Below are positions 33,893 through 44,975 of a stretch of DNA of 64,000 nt, piece by piece. The first letter of the stretch is position 1. Each line of letters starts with the position of its first letter. A program made the translations under genes and the position numbers. The stretch is from Kiloniellaceae bacterium (lineage in GTDB: Bacteria > Pseudomonadota > Alphaproteobacteria > Kiloniellales > J153), in NCBI GenBank assembly GCA_021776095.1, contig JAJFGO010000003.1:124001-188000 (forward strand), in the 5' to 3' direction. The notes under the pieces were generated by a model. The model was not told the DNA's origin. It ran no database searches and saw nothing but the letters and a program-made list of their open reading frames with translations.

Positions 33893-36800
33893 ATGATCAT
33901 CGAACCCGCCCTGGCTCAAACCACGCCGCAACGTAAGGCGATCCGCGACAACTATCGCCGCGATGAGACCGAGGTGGTGAACTGGCTGGTCGATCAGGCG
34001 CACCTTTCCTCTGACACCCTGGACCGTATCGCAGCGCGTGCCCGGACGTTGGTCATGGAGGTGCGCAAGGCACGGGTCGGGCACGGCGGCATCGACGCCT
34101 TCCTGAATGAGTTCGGCCTTTCGACCAAGGAAGGCGTGGTGCTGATGTGCCTGGCCGAGGCGCTGCTGCGCGTGCCCGACGCCGAGACCGTGGACAAGTT
34201 GATCAAGGACAAGATCGCGACCGCCGACTGGCAGGCCCACCTGGGCCACAGCGAATCCCTCTTCGTCAATGCCTCGACCTGGGCCCTAATGCTGACCGGC
34301 CGCGTGGTCCGCCTGGACGAGGGGGTCAAGGGCGACCTAGTGGGGGCGCTGCGCCGCCTGATCCACGGCAGCGGCGAGCCGGTGATCCGCCAGGCCATCA
34401 CCCAGGCCATGCGTATTCTGGGCCGCCAGTTCGTCATGGGCCGGACCATCAAGGAGGCGCTCGATCGCGCCAAGCCCGAGGAGAAGCGGGGCTACCGCTA
34501 TTCCTACGACATGCTGGGCGAGGCGGCGCGCACCATGGCCGACGCCAAACGCTATTTCGAGTCGTATCGCGCGGCGATCGCGGTGCTGGGTAAGGCTGCC
34601 GCCGGGCGCGGTCCGATCGAGGCGCCGGGCATCTCGATCAAACTCTCGGCGCTGCATCCCCGCTATGAGTTCGCGCAGCGCCAGAGGGTGCTCGACGAAC
34701 TGGCGCCCCGGCTGAAGGCCCTAGCCCTCGATGCCAAGGCTGCGGGCATCGGCTTGACCGTGGACTCTGAGGAGGCGGACCGCCTCGACCTTTCCCTCGA
34801 TGTGATCGAGGCGGTGTCCGGCGATGCGGACCTCAAAGGATGGAACGGTTTTGGTCTTGCGGTGCAAGCCTACCTGAAAACCGCACCCTTCGTCCTCGAC
34901 TGGCTGGCCGACATGGCCCGGCGGCACGAGCGCCGCCTGATGGTGCGCCTGGTCAAGGGCGCCTATTGGGACACCGAGGTGAAACTGGCCCAGGTCGGCG
35001 GCTTGCCCGGCTATCCGGTCTTTACCCGCAAGGTCTCGACCGATGTCAGCTATATCGCCTGCACGCGGCGCCTGTTCGCCAATCCCGATGCTTTTTATCC
35101 GCAATTCGCGACCCATAACGCGCACACTCTGGCCACGGTGCTGGAGATCGCCGATGGCCGCCGTGACTTCGAATTCCAGCGGCTCCATGGCATGGGCGAG
35201 GCGCTCTATGGGCAGATCGCCGGGCCGGACAAGCTGGATCTGCCGGTCCGCGTCTATGCCCCGGTGGGCATTCATGAGGATCTGCTCGCTTATCTGGTGC
35301 GCCGCCTCTTGGAGAACGGCGCCAATACCTCCTTCGTCAACCGCATCGTCGACGAGGACCTGCCGATCGAGGAGATCATCGCCGATCCGATCGCCCGGGT
35401 GCGTCGCCTGGAAGTCATCCCGCATCCGAGCATTTCCAGCCCGCGCGACCTTTACGGCGCCGAACGGCACAACTCGGCCGGAATCGACCTAAGCGATACT
35501 CAAGTCCTGGCGCCCCTGGGTCAGCTCATGGCCGATGCGGCAGTGACCGGCTGGAAGGGCGGCCCCATCGTCGGCGGCGCCGACCGGACCGGATCGGAAC
35601 GCGAGTGCCTCGATCCGGCCAACCGCGAGCGCGTGGTTGGCCTGGCGGTGGACGCGACCAAGGAGCATGTCGATCAGGCCCTGGCCAGGGCCGGGCGCGC
35701 CGCGCGGGAGTGGAACGAAACCCCGGCCGAGGAACGGGCCGCCTTCCTGGAGCGCACGGCCAACCTCATGGAGGCGCGCACCGCCGAACTCATGGCGCTG
35801 TGCGTGCGCGAGGCCGGCAAGACCGTGATGGACGCGGTGGCGGAGCTACGCGAGGCGGTTGATTTTTGCCGGTACTACGGGGCCCGGGCGCGTGAGGATT
35901 TTGCCGCGCCCAAGCTCATGCCCGGACCGACCGGCGAGCGGAACGAGCTTTCCCTGCACGGACGCGGGGTCTTCGTCTGCATCAGCCCCTGGAACTTCCC
36001 GCTGGCCATTTTCATGGGTCAGGTGAGCGCCGCCCTGGCGGCCGGCAATGCGGTGATCGCCAAGCCGGCCGAGCAGACCCCCCTGATCGCCGCCGCCGCC
36101 GTTCGGCTGCTGCACCAGGCCGGGGTGCCCGGAAATGTGCTGCACCTGCTGCCCGGCGACGGGCCGACCGTGGGCGGTCCCCTGGTCAGCGACCCGCGCA
36201 CCGCCGGCGTTGCCTTCACCGGCTCGACCGAAGTTGCCAAGTTGATCAACGAGACCCTGGCCAAGCGCGGCGGGCCGATCGTGCCGCTGATCGCCGAGAC
36301 CGGCGGCCAGAACGCCATGATCGTCGATTCCACAGCCTTGCCGGAACAGGTCGTGCGCGATGTCGTCATCTCCGCCTTTCACAGCGCCGGTCAGCGCTGC
36401 TCCGCCCTGCGAGTTCTGTTCCTGCAGCAGGACGTGGCCGACAAGATGCTGACTATGCTGTCCGGCGCCATGGAGGAACTGGCGGTCGGCGATCCGGCGC
36501 GGCTCTCCACTGACATCGGCCCGGTGATCGACGCCGAGGCCTTGGGCATGCTCGAAGGTCACGACAAGCGCATGTTGAGTGAGGCCACGCTGATCCATCG
36601 CGCCAAGCTTCTGCCCGGAACCGAACACGGCACCTTCTTTGCCCCGGTGGCCTACGAGATCGACGGCCTGAACCGTTTGCAGCGTGAGGTCTTCGGCCCG
36701 GCCCTGCACGTGGTGCGCTATCAGGCGAGCAAGCTCGACCAGGTGCTCGATGCCATCAACGGCACCGGCTATGGCTTGACACTAGGCATTCACAGCCGGA

Positions 36801-37048
36801 TCGATTCGACGGTCGATTACATTCGCAAGCGGCTTAAGGTCGGCAACGCCTACGTCAACCGCAGCACCATCGGCGCCGTGGTCGGGGTCCAGCCCTTCGG
36901 CGGCGAGGGCCTCTCAGGTACCGGCCCCAAGGCCGGCGGCCCGCACTACCTGCACCGCTATGCCACGGAACGCACCCTGACTATCGACACCACCGCCGCC
37001 GGCGGCAACGCATCGCTCATGTCCCTGGACGAGGAAATGCCGGTGTAG
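33893..37048 (+). CDS. putA: Bifunctional proline dehydrogenase / P5C dehydrogenase
   Basis: PutA (1051 aa) oxidises proline to glutamate in two steps. The N-terminal arm and proline dehydrogenase barrel (LMVRLVKGAYWDTEVK; FATHNAHTLATV) bind FAD. The C-terminal aldehyde dehydrogenase has PWNFPLAIF, LIAETGGQNAMIV and the catalytic Cys in HSAGQRCSALRVL. No N-terminal ribbon-helix-helix domain is seen, so it is a non-repressor form. ATG 33893. The next gene-like region is the IS1595 element. Confidence 0.96.
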   Translation: MIIEPALAQTTPQRKAIRDNYRRDETEVVNWLVDQAHLSSDTLDRIAARARTLVMEVRKARVGHGGIDAFLNEFGLSTKEGVVLMCLAEALLRVPDAETVDKLIKDKIATADWQAHLGHSESLFVNASTWALMLTGRVVRLDEGVKGDLVGALRRLIHGSGEPVIRQAITQAMRILGRQFVMGRTIKEALDRAKPEEKRGYRYSYDMLGEAARTMADAKRYFESYRAAIAVLGKAAAGRGPIEAPGISIKLSALHPRYEFAQRQRVLDELAPRLKALALDAKAAGIGLTVDSEEADRLDLSLDVIEAVSGDADLKGWNGFGLAVQAYLKTAPFVLDWLADMARRHERRLMVRLVKGAYWDTEVKLAQVGGLPGYPVFTRKVSTDVSYIACTRRLFANPDAFYPQFATHNAHTLATVLEIADGRRDFEFQRLHGMGEALYGQIAGPDKLDLPVRVYAPVGIHEDLLAYLVRRLLENGANTSFVNRIVDEDLPIEEIIADPIARVRRLEVIPHPSISSPRDLYGAERHNSAGIDLSDTQVLAPLGQLMADAAVTGWKGGPIVGGADRTGSERECLDPANRERVVGLAVDATKEHVDQALARAGRAAREWNETPAEERAAFLERTANLMEARTAELMALCVREAGKTVMDAVAELREAVDFCRYYGARAREDFAAPKLMPGPTGERNELSLHGRGVFVCISPWNFPLAIFMGQVSAALAAGNAVIAKPAEQTPLIAAAAVRLLHQAGVPGNVLHLLPGDGPTVGGPLVSDPRTAGVAFTGSTEVAKLINETLAKRGGPIVPLIAETGGQNAMIVDSTALPEQVVRDVVISAFHSAGQRCSALRVLFLQQDVADKMLTMLSGAMEELAVGDPARLSTDIGPVIDAEALGMLEGHDKRMLSEATLIHRAKLLPGTEHGTFFAPVAYEIDGLNRLQREVFGPALHVVRYQASKLDQVLDAINGTGYGLTLGIHSRIDSTVDYIRKRLKVGNAYVNRSTIGAVVGVQPFGGEGLSGTGPKAGGPHYLHRYATERTLTIDTTAAGGNASLMSLDEEMPV

Positions 37049-37122
37049 CGGGGCGGGCTTACCCTGCGGCGATCCGGTGTATCTTCTTAGGTGCGCTGGA
37101 ACGGGTTGCTGGCGCCGCAAGT

Positions 37123-37150
37123 CCCCCCACCGTAACCCTCCCCCTTTGAG
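37123..37150. repeat. Left half of an intergenic palindromic repeat (IS1595 target)
   Basis: CCCCCCACC near 37123 and CCCTCCCCCTTTGAG before the element, together with GGGGGCGG and GGTGGGGGC at 39618-39649 after it, read as one palindromic repeat split by the insertion. CCCTTTGAG (37142-37150) is repeated at 39611-39619. Confidence 0.6.
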
Positions 37151-37175
37151 GGCAATTATCACCTTGACGTACCAT
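37151..37175 (+). repeat. Left inverted repeat of the IS1595 element
   Basis: Begins GGCAATTATCACCTTGACGT; 23 of 25 bases match the complement of 39586-39610. Confidence 0.85.
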
Positions 37176-37300
37176 GTGCGAGAAACCAGATAATTCGCGA
37201 CAGGCCGGTGCTGGCGAGAATATTGCCGACATGATTTCGGAAGATGTTTTGGGTAGGGTTGCCCACGATCTCTCGCTTGGCCTTGATTGCAATGTGCCGC

Positions 37301-37867
37301 TCATGGCTTGCAAAGAGGCGGTTGGTCTACTTTTTTCAGAGATGAGAAAAGAGTCGTGGTTGATCCAGCCGCCCGCGCCCTGAACTCTGCCTCTAGATAC
37401 CTTAAGCAGTCCCGAGTGTAGACGAAATACGCCTCTTGATCCTGCAGGGTATCTAGATCGATATCGCTGGCTTGGATGTGGTGGACATTCTCAACGCGGG
37501 CATTCTTTCTCGCAGTAGTTTCTAACCCGACGAACCCGAGGCATCGTCCGAAATCGTCGATCCAGTAGCAATGAGAAAATTGGTTTCGTATTTTCAGGCA
37601 ATGGCGGACAGCGCCTATGGCCTCTTCGAAGGGTGTGCCCAGATTGGCATCGCGGTAGGGTTCACGGCCCATCGCGTCGGCAATGTCGATACGCTGCGTT
37701 TCTCCGCGTGGCCTAAATATGGCTTTGAAGGCCATGTTGAAGTCGCCTCTGGCGGTGGAGACGCAAAAGCAAAGCTGTAGTTCAAGCTCGCCATAACCAG
37801 CGAGTAGGCGGCCAATTATCGTACCCTCTTTCGGAAACCTATCGAAAGCTGGCATAATGTTGGACAT
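37301..37867 (-). CDS. HEPN-like passenger protein
   Basis: A 188-aa protein from ATG 37867 (RBS-like GGGGG upstream). It is mostly helical, and KIRNQFSHCYW contains R-N-x-x-x-H, the metal-independent RNase motif of HEPN proteins (Rx4-6H). No other domain is recognised; the family of similar proteins near transposases in alphaproteobacteria is uncharacterised as far as I know. It is divergent from, and shares CATG with, a 54-aa basic protein gene. An RNase-type toxin or defence role is a hypothesis only. Confidence 0.6.
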   Translation of the reverse strand: MSNIMPAFDRFPKEGTIIGRLLAGYGELELQLCFCVSTARGDFNMAFKAIFRPRGETQRIDIADAMGREPYRDANLGTPFEEAIGAVRHCLKIRNQFSHCYWIDDFGRCLGFVGLETTARKNARVENVHHIQASDIDLDTLQDQEAYFVYTRDCLRYLEAEFRARAAGSTTTLFSSLKKVDQPPLCKP

Positions 37868-38030
37868 GGCAAAGACCCCCAAGGATCAAGACGAGTACAG
37901 CGACGAAGAAACCACCCAGCGGCGGGACGCAGTGCTAAAGCGCATGCTCAACACGCCGCCGAAGCCGCGCCCCAAGCGCGAGCGGACAACAAATAAACGG
38001 AAGCCCCAGCAAGCGGGCGACAAGAAGTAA
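37866..38030 (+). CDS. Small basic passenger protein (54 aa)
   Basis: A 54-residue gene with an acidic start (DQDEYSDEE) and basic tail (KPRPKRERTTNKRK). The middle ETTQRRDAVLKRMLNTPPKP resembles small proteins that I recall being common in alphaproteobacteria, supporting a real gene. Its ATG overlaps the divergent HEPN-like ATG in the palindrome CATG. No strong ribosome binding site is seen. Function unknown; a partner of the HEPN-like protein is conceivable. Confidence 0.55.
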   Translation: MAKTPKDQDEYSDEETTQRRDAVLKRMLNTPPKPRPKRERTTNKRKPQQAGDKK

Positions 38031-38041
38031 GCGCCAAAGCG

Positions 38042-38275
38042 CTAAAATGATCGGTGGCGTGCCAATTGGGCCGCCTTCCCTAATTGCTCCCTTAGCTTGT
38101 CGAGCGATCCTATCTCGTCCTGAAGGCGGTTGTTCTTTTCGATAATATTGGCATCAGCCGTGCCAGCCATGATGTGCTGAGAGAGTGGCCGAATCTCGTT
38201 GACCAGTACACCTATGCGGCGTGTGACCTCATCGACTTGTGTGAGCAAATCTAGATAAGAGGATGTGTTTGCCAT
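38042..38275 (-). CDS. Small coiled-coil passenger protein
   Basis: A 77-aa protein, predicted almost wholly helical with heptad-like leucines (YLDLLTQVDEVTRRIGVLVNEI; NNRLQDEIGSLDKLREQLG). It is 11 bp downstream of the 86-aa gene and probably in the transposase transcript. No known domain. It ends 160 bp before the HEPN-like gene on the same strand. Confidence 0.5.
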   Translation of the reverse strand: MANTSSYLDLLTQVDEVTRRIGVLVNEIRPLSQHIMAGTADANIIEKNNRLQDEIGSLDKLREQLGKAAQLARHRSF

Positions 38276-38286
38276 GAAATATGACC

Positions 38287-38547
38287 TCAGCCTGAGTGCG
38301 GACGAAATCCAGGTAACGCTGACGGAGAGTCTAGCGCTTCCTGAAGGGCAGTCGCCGCATCTTGGATCACCTGACGCCCAAAGCGCTTTTGGTCTTCTCC
38401 CGCAGATCGAATCCCAGGTGCGTCAATTTCTAGACGGATTTGTGGAGCATCGCGGCGGAACACAGTAATCTTGTCGCCGCTGGGGTCGCTCGCTTCACCG
38501 TCAATGCTAACAATCCAGCCCTTAAGGCCATCATCGTTTCCAGTCAT
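38287..38547 (-). CDS. Small passenger protein (86 aa)
   Basis: Hypothetical, acidic N-terminal half with GWIVSIDGEASDPSGDKITVF and a helical C-terminal half. It starts 50 bp downstream of the transposase and is followed closely by the coiled-coil gene, so it is likely co-transcribed. No recognised domain. A competing plus-strand frame was rejected. Confidence 0.48.
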   Translation of the reverse strand: MTGNDDGLKGWIVSIDGEASDPSGDKITVFRRDAPQIRLEIDAPGIRSAGEDQKRFGRQVIQDAATALQEALDSPSALPGFRPHSG

Positions 38548-38597
38548 CTCATCGTTCCTTTCTCTTCCTCCAGCGTAAAAAAGCCTTCGCCCTCTGC

Positions 38598-39539
38598 CTA
38601 AGCGTTCGCGGCTTGACCAGTCCGCCGATAGGTGAGCCGCTTGCCTCCGATGCCCTTAAGGGCCTTCTCGGCGCGCTCGGCATCGGATACGCCAAGGGCG
38701 GAACGCTCGTTGTAGCGGAAATCGAACTCGGCCAAATAGCGCTTCAAATGCTGCTGGCTGACATGGTGGTAGGTGCCGGTGATCCCGCGCTTGAGGATTG
38801 AGAAATAGCCCTCGATTGTGTTGGTGTGGGCATGGCCGCGCACGTATTCCCCGGCCCCGTGATTGACGGTCTCATAGCCCGCGTACTCAGGGCCGATAAT
38901 ACGGTACTGGCCCGCGTCGTCGGTCATGAGGAACGACTTGCGGTCAACCTGGGACACGAGGATCGGACGCAAGGTCTTGGCGTTGACGGCAGGTACATGA
39001 TGCGAGCGGACCTTGCCGCCGCGTTCGACCAGGGAGAAGGCAATTTCCTTGCCGACCGCGCCGATGTTCTTGGGGTCGCGCTTGGACTTGTGCTTGTTGC
39101 GCTCCTTGCCGCCGATCACGGTTTCGTCGGCCTCGACGTACTTGCCGGTGCCGCCTAGCGGGCCGGGCTTAATCTCGCGCATGCCTTCGCGGATGCGGTG
39201 GGTCATGAACCATGTGGACTTGTAGCTGACGCCTATCATGCGGTGCAGTTGGTGCGTGCTGATGCCCTTCTTGGACGAGCAAAGCAGGTGCGTCGCCAAG
39301 AGCCACTTATGCAGCGGGATTTTGGAGCGTTCGTACACGGTCCCCACGGTCACGCTAAAGGGCTTCTGGCAACCACGGCACTTGTAGACGCCTGGGCGAG
39401 TGCTCTTGCCCTCTAGCTTGGTGGCTTCGTCTATGACGCCGCAATGGGGGCAGATCGGGCCATCGGGCCAGCGGATACGCTCAAGGTGCTTGCGGGCCTT
39501 GGTTTCGTCGGTGAAGATCGGTTTCGTCATGTCGCACAT
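38598..39539 (-). CDS. IS1595-family transposase (ISXO2-like)
   Basis: Transposase of 313 aa (310 from ATG 39530). An N-terminal zinc ribbon (CPHCG ... CRGCQKPF) precedes the DDE-type core: first Asp in YVEADETVIGG, second in FLMTDDAGQYR, and the third-site region HTNTIEGYFSILKRGITGTY. The frame is complete with no frameshift. Together with intact ends, this suggests a recent or still mobile copy. Confidence 0.92.
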   Translation of the reverse strand: MCDMTKPIFTDETKARKHLERIRWPDGPICPHCGVIDEATKLEGKSTRPGVYKCRGCQKPFSVTVGTVYERSKIPLHKWLLATHLLCSSKKGISTHQLHRMIGVSYKSTWFMTHRIREGMREIKPGPLGGTGKYVEADETVIGGKERNKHKSKRDPKNIGAVGKEIAFSLVERGGKVRSHHVPAVNAKTLRPILVSQVDRKSFLMTDDAGQYRIIGPEYAGYETVNHGAGEYVRGHAHTNTIEGYFSILKRGITGTYHHVSQQHLKRYLAEFDFRYNERSALGVSDAERAEKALKGIGGKRLTYRRTGQAANA

Positions 39540-39585
39540 TGGAACTGCCCCTATCGTCTTGATAAGAAAGATATGGGGAGGAAAA

Positions 39586-39610
39586 ATGGTACGTCAAGGT
39601 TATAATTACC
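39586..39610 (-). repeat. Right inverted repeat of the IS1595 element
   Basis: Reads inward GGTAATTATAACCTTGACGT on the minus strand; two differences from the left end. Confidence 0.85.
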
Positions 39611-39698
39611 CCCTTTGAGGGGGGCGGTGCGCGAAGCGCGGGTGGGGGCAACAGCGGCGCCAAATTGGCGCGACGCTACAAAACGTGTTGCTGAAGGC

Positions 39699-40190
39699 TC
39701 ACGGTAGGTGGCGTAATTGAAACAACACGTCGTCTAATCGCACGACCGCAAGCCTCTCTCCCTTTTCAAGGAGAACGTGATCGAACGGCGGAGACTGGTC
39801 GTACTGACTGTTGTTGAAACTAACGAACTTTGAGAACTCCCATTCCTTGGGCGTAATCAGATCGTCGTCCAATTCATTTCGAGCTGTATCGCGCAATCGC
39901 GCAGCACAATGAATTTCGTGAGTCGGGGGCGCGTCCGGCATCCAAACGCGACTGCTCGCGCCGTTGCAATCGGCACCATCGCCATACACCGATAAGAATT
40001 CCACCGGGGTCGCGCATAGCGCGGCCTCGACCAGGATTTCCCAATTCGCTTGGAGCCAGTCGTCCAGGTCCAACCCGCTCTTGAACGACAAAGCTGAAAG
40101 CGCGGTCAACCATGGCCAACTGCTGGTCAAGAAATCTCGAAAGTTCCTAACCACATCATCGGTCGATATTCTGCCCTCTCTCTTGTCCAT
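39699..40190 (-). CDS. Hypothetical protein (163 aa)
   Basis: Not recognised. Soluble, no signal peptide; contains two Trp-rich segments (SSWPWLTALS; WLQANWEIL) and an acidic C-terminus. It lies between the IS1595 target repeat and the BenE-like gene, in a less GC-rich patch, suggesting accessory origin. It starts at 40190. No partner gene is obvious. Confidence 0.55.
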   Translation of the reverse strand: MDKREGRISTDDVVRNFRDFLTSSWPWLTALSALSFKSGLDLDDWLQANWEILVEAALCATPVEFLSVYGDGADCNGASSRVWMPDAPPTHEIHCAARLRDTARNELDDDLITPKEWEFSKFVSFNNSQYDQSPPFDHVLLEKGERLAVVRLDDVLFQLRHLP

Positions 40191-40246
40191 TTCTCACATT
40201 TAACCTCCATTCCGATCCGCAGTCCGCCCAAGGCGGGTGTGGATTT

Positions 40247-41413
40247 TTACGTCTCGCGCCACTTGCTAAGCGCCAGCACTGCGCCGCCGGCGATCAGGCC
40301 CCAGAAGGCGCCGCCGATGCCGAAGAAGGTCAGGCCCGAGGCGGTGACTAGAAAGGTGATGACGGCGGCCTCGCGCTCCGTAGGTTCTTTCAGGGCGTTT
40401 AGGGTCGCCGAACCGAAAACGCCGAGCAGCGCGAGCCCCGCGACGGCCTCAATCAGGACGGGCGGCGAGGCGGCCATGAAGGCGGTCGCCACCGCCGCCG
40501 CCAAGCCGAACAGGATGTACGCCAAACCCGCGACCACGGCGGACCAGTAGCGACGTGCCGGGTCCGGGTGGGCGTCTTCGCCCGCGCACATCGCCGCCGT
40601 GATCGCGGCTAGGTTGACCGCGTGGCCGCCGAAGGGCGCCGAGGCCAGGCTGAAGAGGCCGGTCACGCGCAGCAACGGACCGGGGGCGGGGTTATAGCCG
40701 TGAATTTTCAACACCGCGACCCCGGGGACGTTCTGCGAGGCCATGGTGACGATAAAAAGCGGCAAGGCGATGCCGATCAACGCAGTCAGATTGAATTGCG
40801 GGATCAAAAAGACGGGCTCCAGCCACAGTGGGCCCAAGCTCTCCAGGCCGACATCTGTGGTCACGCCGACGACCGCGAAGGTGACCAGCGCCGCCACCGG
40901 CACCGCGTAGAGTTTGCTGAAGCGGCCAATCAAGAGCCAGACCCCGATAATGGTGAGGCCGAGCAAGGGCAGCTCCGCCACCGCCCGCACCGGCGCGAGG
41001 CAAAGCCCAAGCAGCACGCCAGAAAGCATGGCGTTGGCCAGCGATGCCGGGATCGCGGAGACCCAGCGGCTGAGCGGCGGCCAGAGGCCCGAGATCACGA
41101 TCAGGACCGCGCAGACCAGGAAAGCACCGACGGCGGCGGCGAATCCGCCTTCCACCGGACCGGTGGTGGCGAGCAATGCCGCGCCCGGCGTTGACCAGGC
41201 GACACTGATCGGCATGCGGGTGCGAAGGCTGAGCGCCACACCGCACAACCCCATGGCAATGGATAGGGCGGCGAGGCCGGAGGCCGCCTCCGCCTGGCTC
41301 GCGCCCACGCCGAGCAAGCCGTTCACCACCACGGCAAAGGAACTGCCGAAGCCGACAAATGCCACCAGGAGGCCGGTGGTCGCGGCCTGCATGGAGAACG
41401 TCGAGTCCTTCAT
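40247..41413 (-). CDS. BenE family benzoate-type transporter
   Basis: Inner-membrane transporter of 388 aa with about 11-12 hydrophobic helices, BenE/benzoate:H+ symporter family. Features include SVAWSTPGAALLA (about residues 70-82) and ALPLFIVTMASQNVPGVAVLK (split: MASQNVPG core, about 225-232), then FGGHAVNLAAITAAMC. No benzoate degradation genes are nearby, so the substrate is uncertain. It ends 10 bp from the marC-like gene upstream on the same strand, so they may form one unit. Confidence 0.88.
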   Translation of the reverse strand: MKDSTFSMQAATTGLLVAFVGFGSSFAVVVNGLLGVGASQAEAASGLAALSIAMGLCGVALSLRTRMPISVAWSTPGAALLATTGPVEGGFAAAVGAFLVCAVLIVISGLWPPLSRWVSAIPASLANAMLSGVLLGLCLAPVRAVAELPLLGLTIIGVWLLIGRFSKLYAVPVAALVTFAVVGVTTDVGLESLGPLWLEPVFLIPQFNLTALIGIALPLFIVTMASQNVPGVAVLKIHGYNPAPGPLLRVTGLFSLASAPFGGHAVNLAAITAAMCAGEDAHPDPARRYWSAVVAGLAYILFGLAAAVATAFMAASPPVLIEAVAGLALLGVFGSATLNALKEPTEREAAVITFLVTASGLTFFGIGGAFWGLIAGGAVLALSKWRET

Positions 41414-41423
41414 GGTGCCGCCG

Positions 41424-42050
41424 TCACACCCCTGGCCAGGCGGCGTGGACGCCGTCGACGATGAACTGCACCGCCAAGGCGGCGAGAACGATGCCGGCGA
41501 CCCGGCTGATGACGTTGATGCCCGTGACCCCGAGCAAGCGCATGACCGGCCCGGTCAGCAGCAGGCAGATCAGCATGATCGCCAGAACCGCCCCCAGAAC
41601 ACCCAGGATCATGGCCTTGCCGGCCAGATCCTCGGCCCGGCCCATGAGCAGCACGATGGAGGTCATGGCCCCGGGCCCGGCGATCAGGGGAATCGCCAGA
41701 GGGAAGACCGTGATGTCGGGGCGGGCGCTGCCTTCTTCCTCTTCGTCGCTGGTGGTCGCGCGCAGGCCGGTGTGCTTGGCCATGACCATCTCGATGGACA
41801 GTAGCAAAAGCAGGATCCCGCCGGCGATCCGGAAAGCGGGCAGGCCGATACCCAGCGCCCGCAACAAGGCCTCGCCGCCGACCGCGAAGGCGAGCAGGAC
41901 TCCGGCGCCGATCAAGGTGCCGCGCAGGGCCATGCGCCGTCGCTCGGCCGGGCTCGCATCGCCAGTCAGGCCGGCAAAGATCGGCACTACCCCGGGCGGG
42001 TCGATCACGACCAGCAGGGTCACGAAGGCGGCGATCAGAGTATCGAGCAT
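41424..42050 (-). CDS. MarC family membrane protein
   Basis: MarC/UPF0056 protein of 208 aa with about six helices. MLDTLIAAFVTLLVVIDPPG and GVVPIFAGLTGD are diagnostic for the family; PLAIPLIAGPGAMTSIVLL follows mid-protein. The start is ATG 42050 (an upstream in-frame start is poor). The molecular function of MarC proteins is unsettled; they are not proven antibiotic pumps. The BenE-like gene follows. Confidence 0.88.
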   Translation of the reverse strand: MLDTLIAAFVTLLVVIDPPGVVPIFAGLTGDASPAERRRMALRGTLIGAGVLLAFAVGGEALLRALGIGLPAFRIAGGILLLLLSIEMVMAKHTGLRATTSDEEEEGSARPDITVFPLAIPLIAGPGAMTSIVLLMGRAEDLAGKAMILGVLGAVLAIMLICLLLTGPVMRLLGVTGINVISRVAGIVLAALAVQFIVDGVHAAWPGV

Positions 42051-42122
42051 GGGGGCCGAGCCTAGGGTTTGGACCGCGGCTATCATGCCTGGGCGGGATC
42101 GGCATCGCAATCAAGAGCAAAG

Positions 42123-42222
42123 TCGTCATCCCGGCCAGGCGTTAGCGCGAGCCGGGACCTTCGGTTTGGGCCAGTACCCGAAGACCCCGGATAAGCCCCT
42201 GGCGGCACTTTCCGGGATGACG
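42123..42222. repeat. Palindromic repeat in the alaS leader
   Basis: The outer arms CGTCATCCCGG (42125-42135) and CCGGGATGACG (42212-42222) are perfect complements, with further internal pairing (TTCGG/CCGAA). CGTCATCCCGG-type repeats occur in many alphaproteobacterial intergenic gaps. It lies between marC and alaS. Confidence 0.6.
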
Positions 42223-42277
42223 CGCGACTATGAGGCTGCCGCTTGCCCGATTTCGGGGGAAGCCTTAAGTAAGGGGC

Positions 42278-44950
<2,673 letters not shown>

Positions 44951-44975
44951 GTCGAGGCGGCTCCCGCATGACACA

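Larger units (their letters stand above)
37151..39610. mobile_element. IS1595-family element with passenger genes
   Basis: About 2.46 kb. The 25-bp ends (37151-37175 and 39586-39610; core CCTTGACGTACCAT) are inverted repeats with two mismatches. CCCTTTGAG flanks both sides as a 9-bp direct repeat; the family normally makes 8-bp duplications, and one base is ambiguous. A transposase, two small minus-strand genes, a HEPN-like gene and a divergent small gene lie inside. Elements of this family with passengers are known (transporter IS). The interior is less GC-rich than the surroundings. Confidence 0.85.

Noticed and set aside
37174..37383. Plus-strand 69-aa frame at the left end of the IS1595 element
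   Set aside because: It begins inside the terminal repeat, overlaps the HEPN-like gene and has no convincing start or homologue features, although it cannot be fully excluded.
38265..38468. Plus-strand 67-aa frame within the passenger region
   Set aside because: Overlaps the better-supported minus-strand 86-aa gene and the end of the coiled-coil gene.
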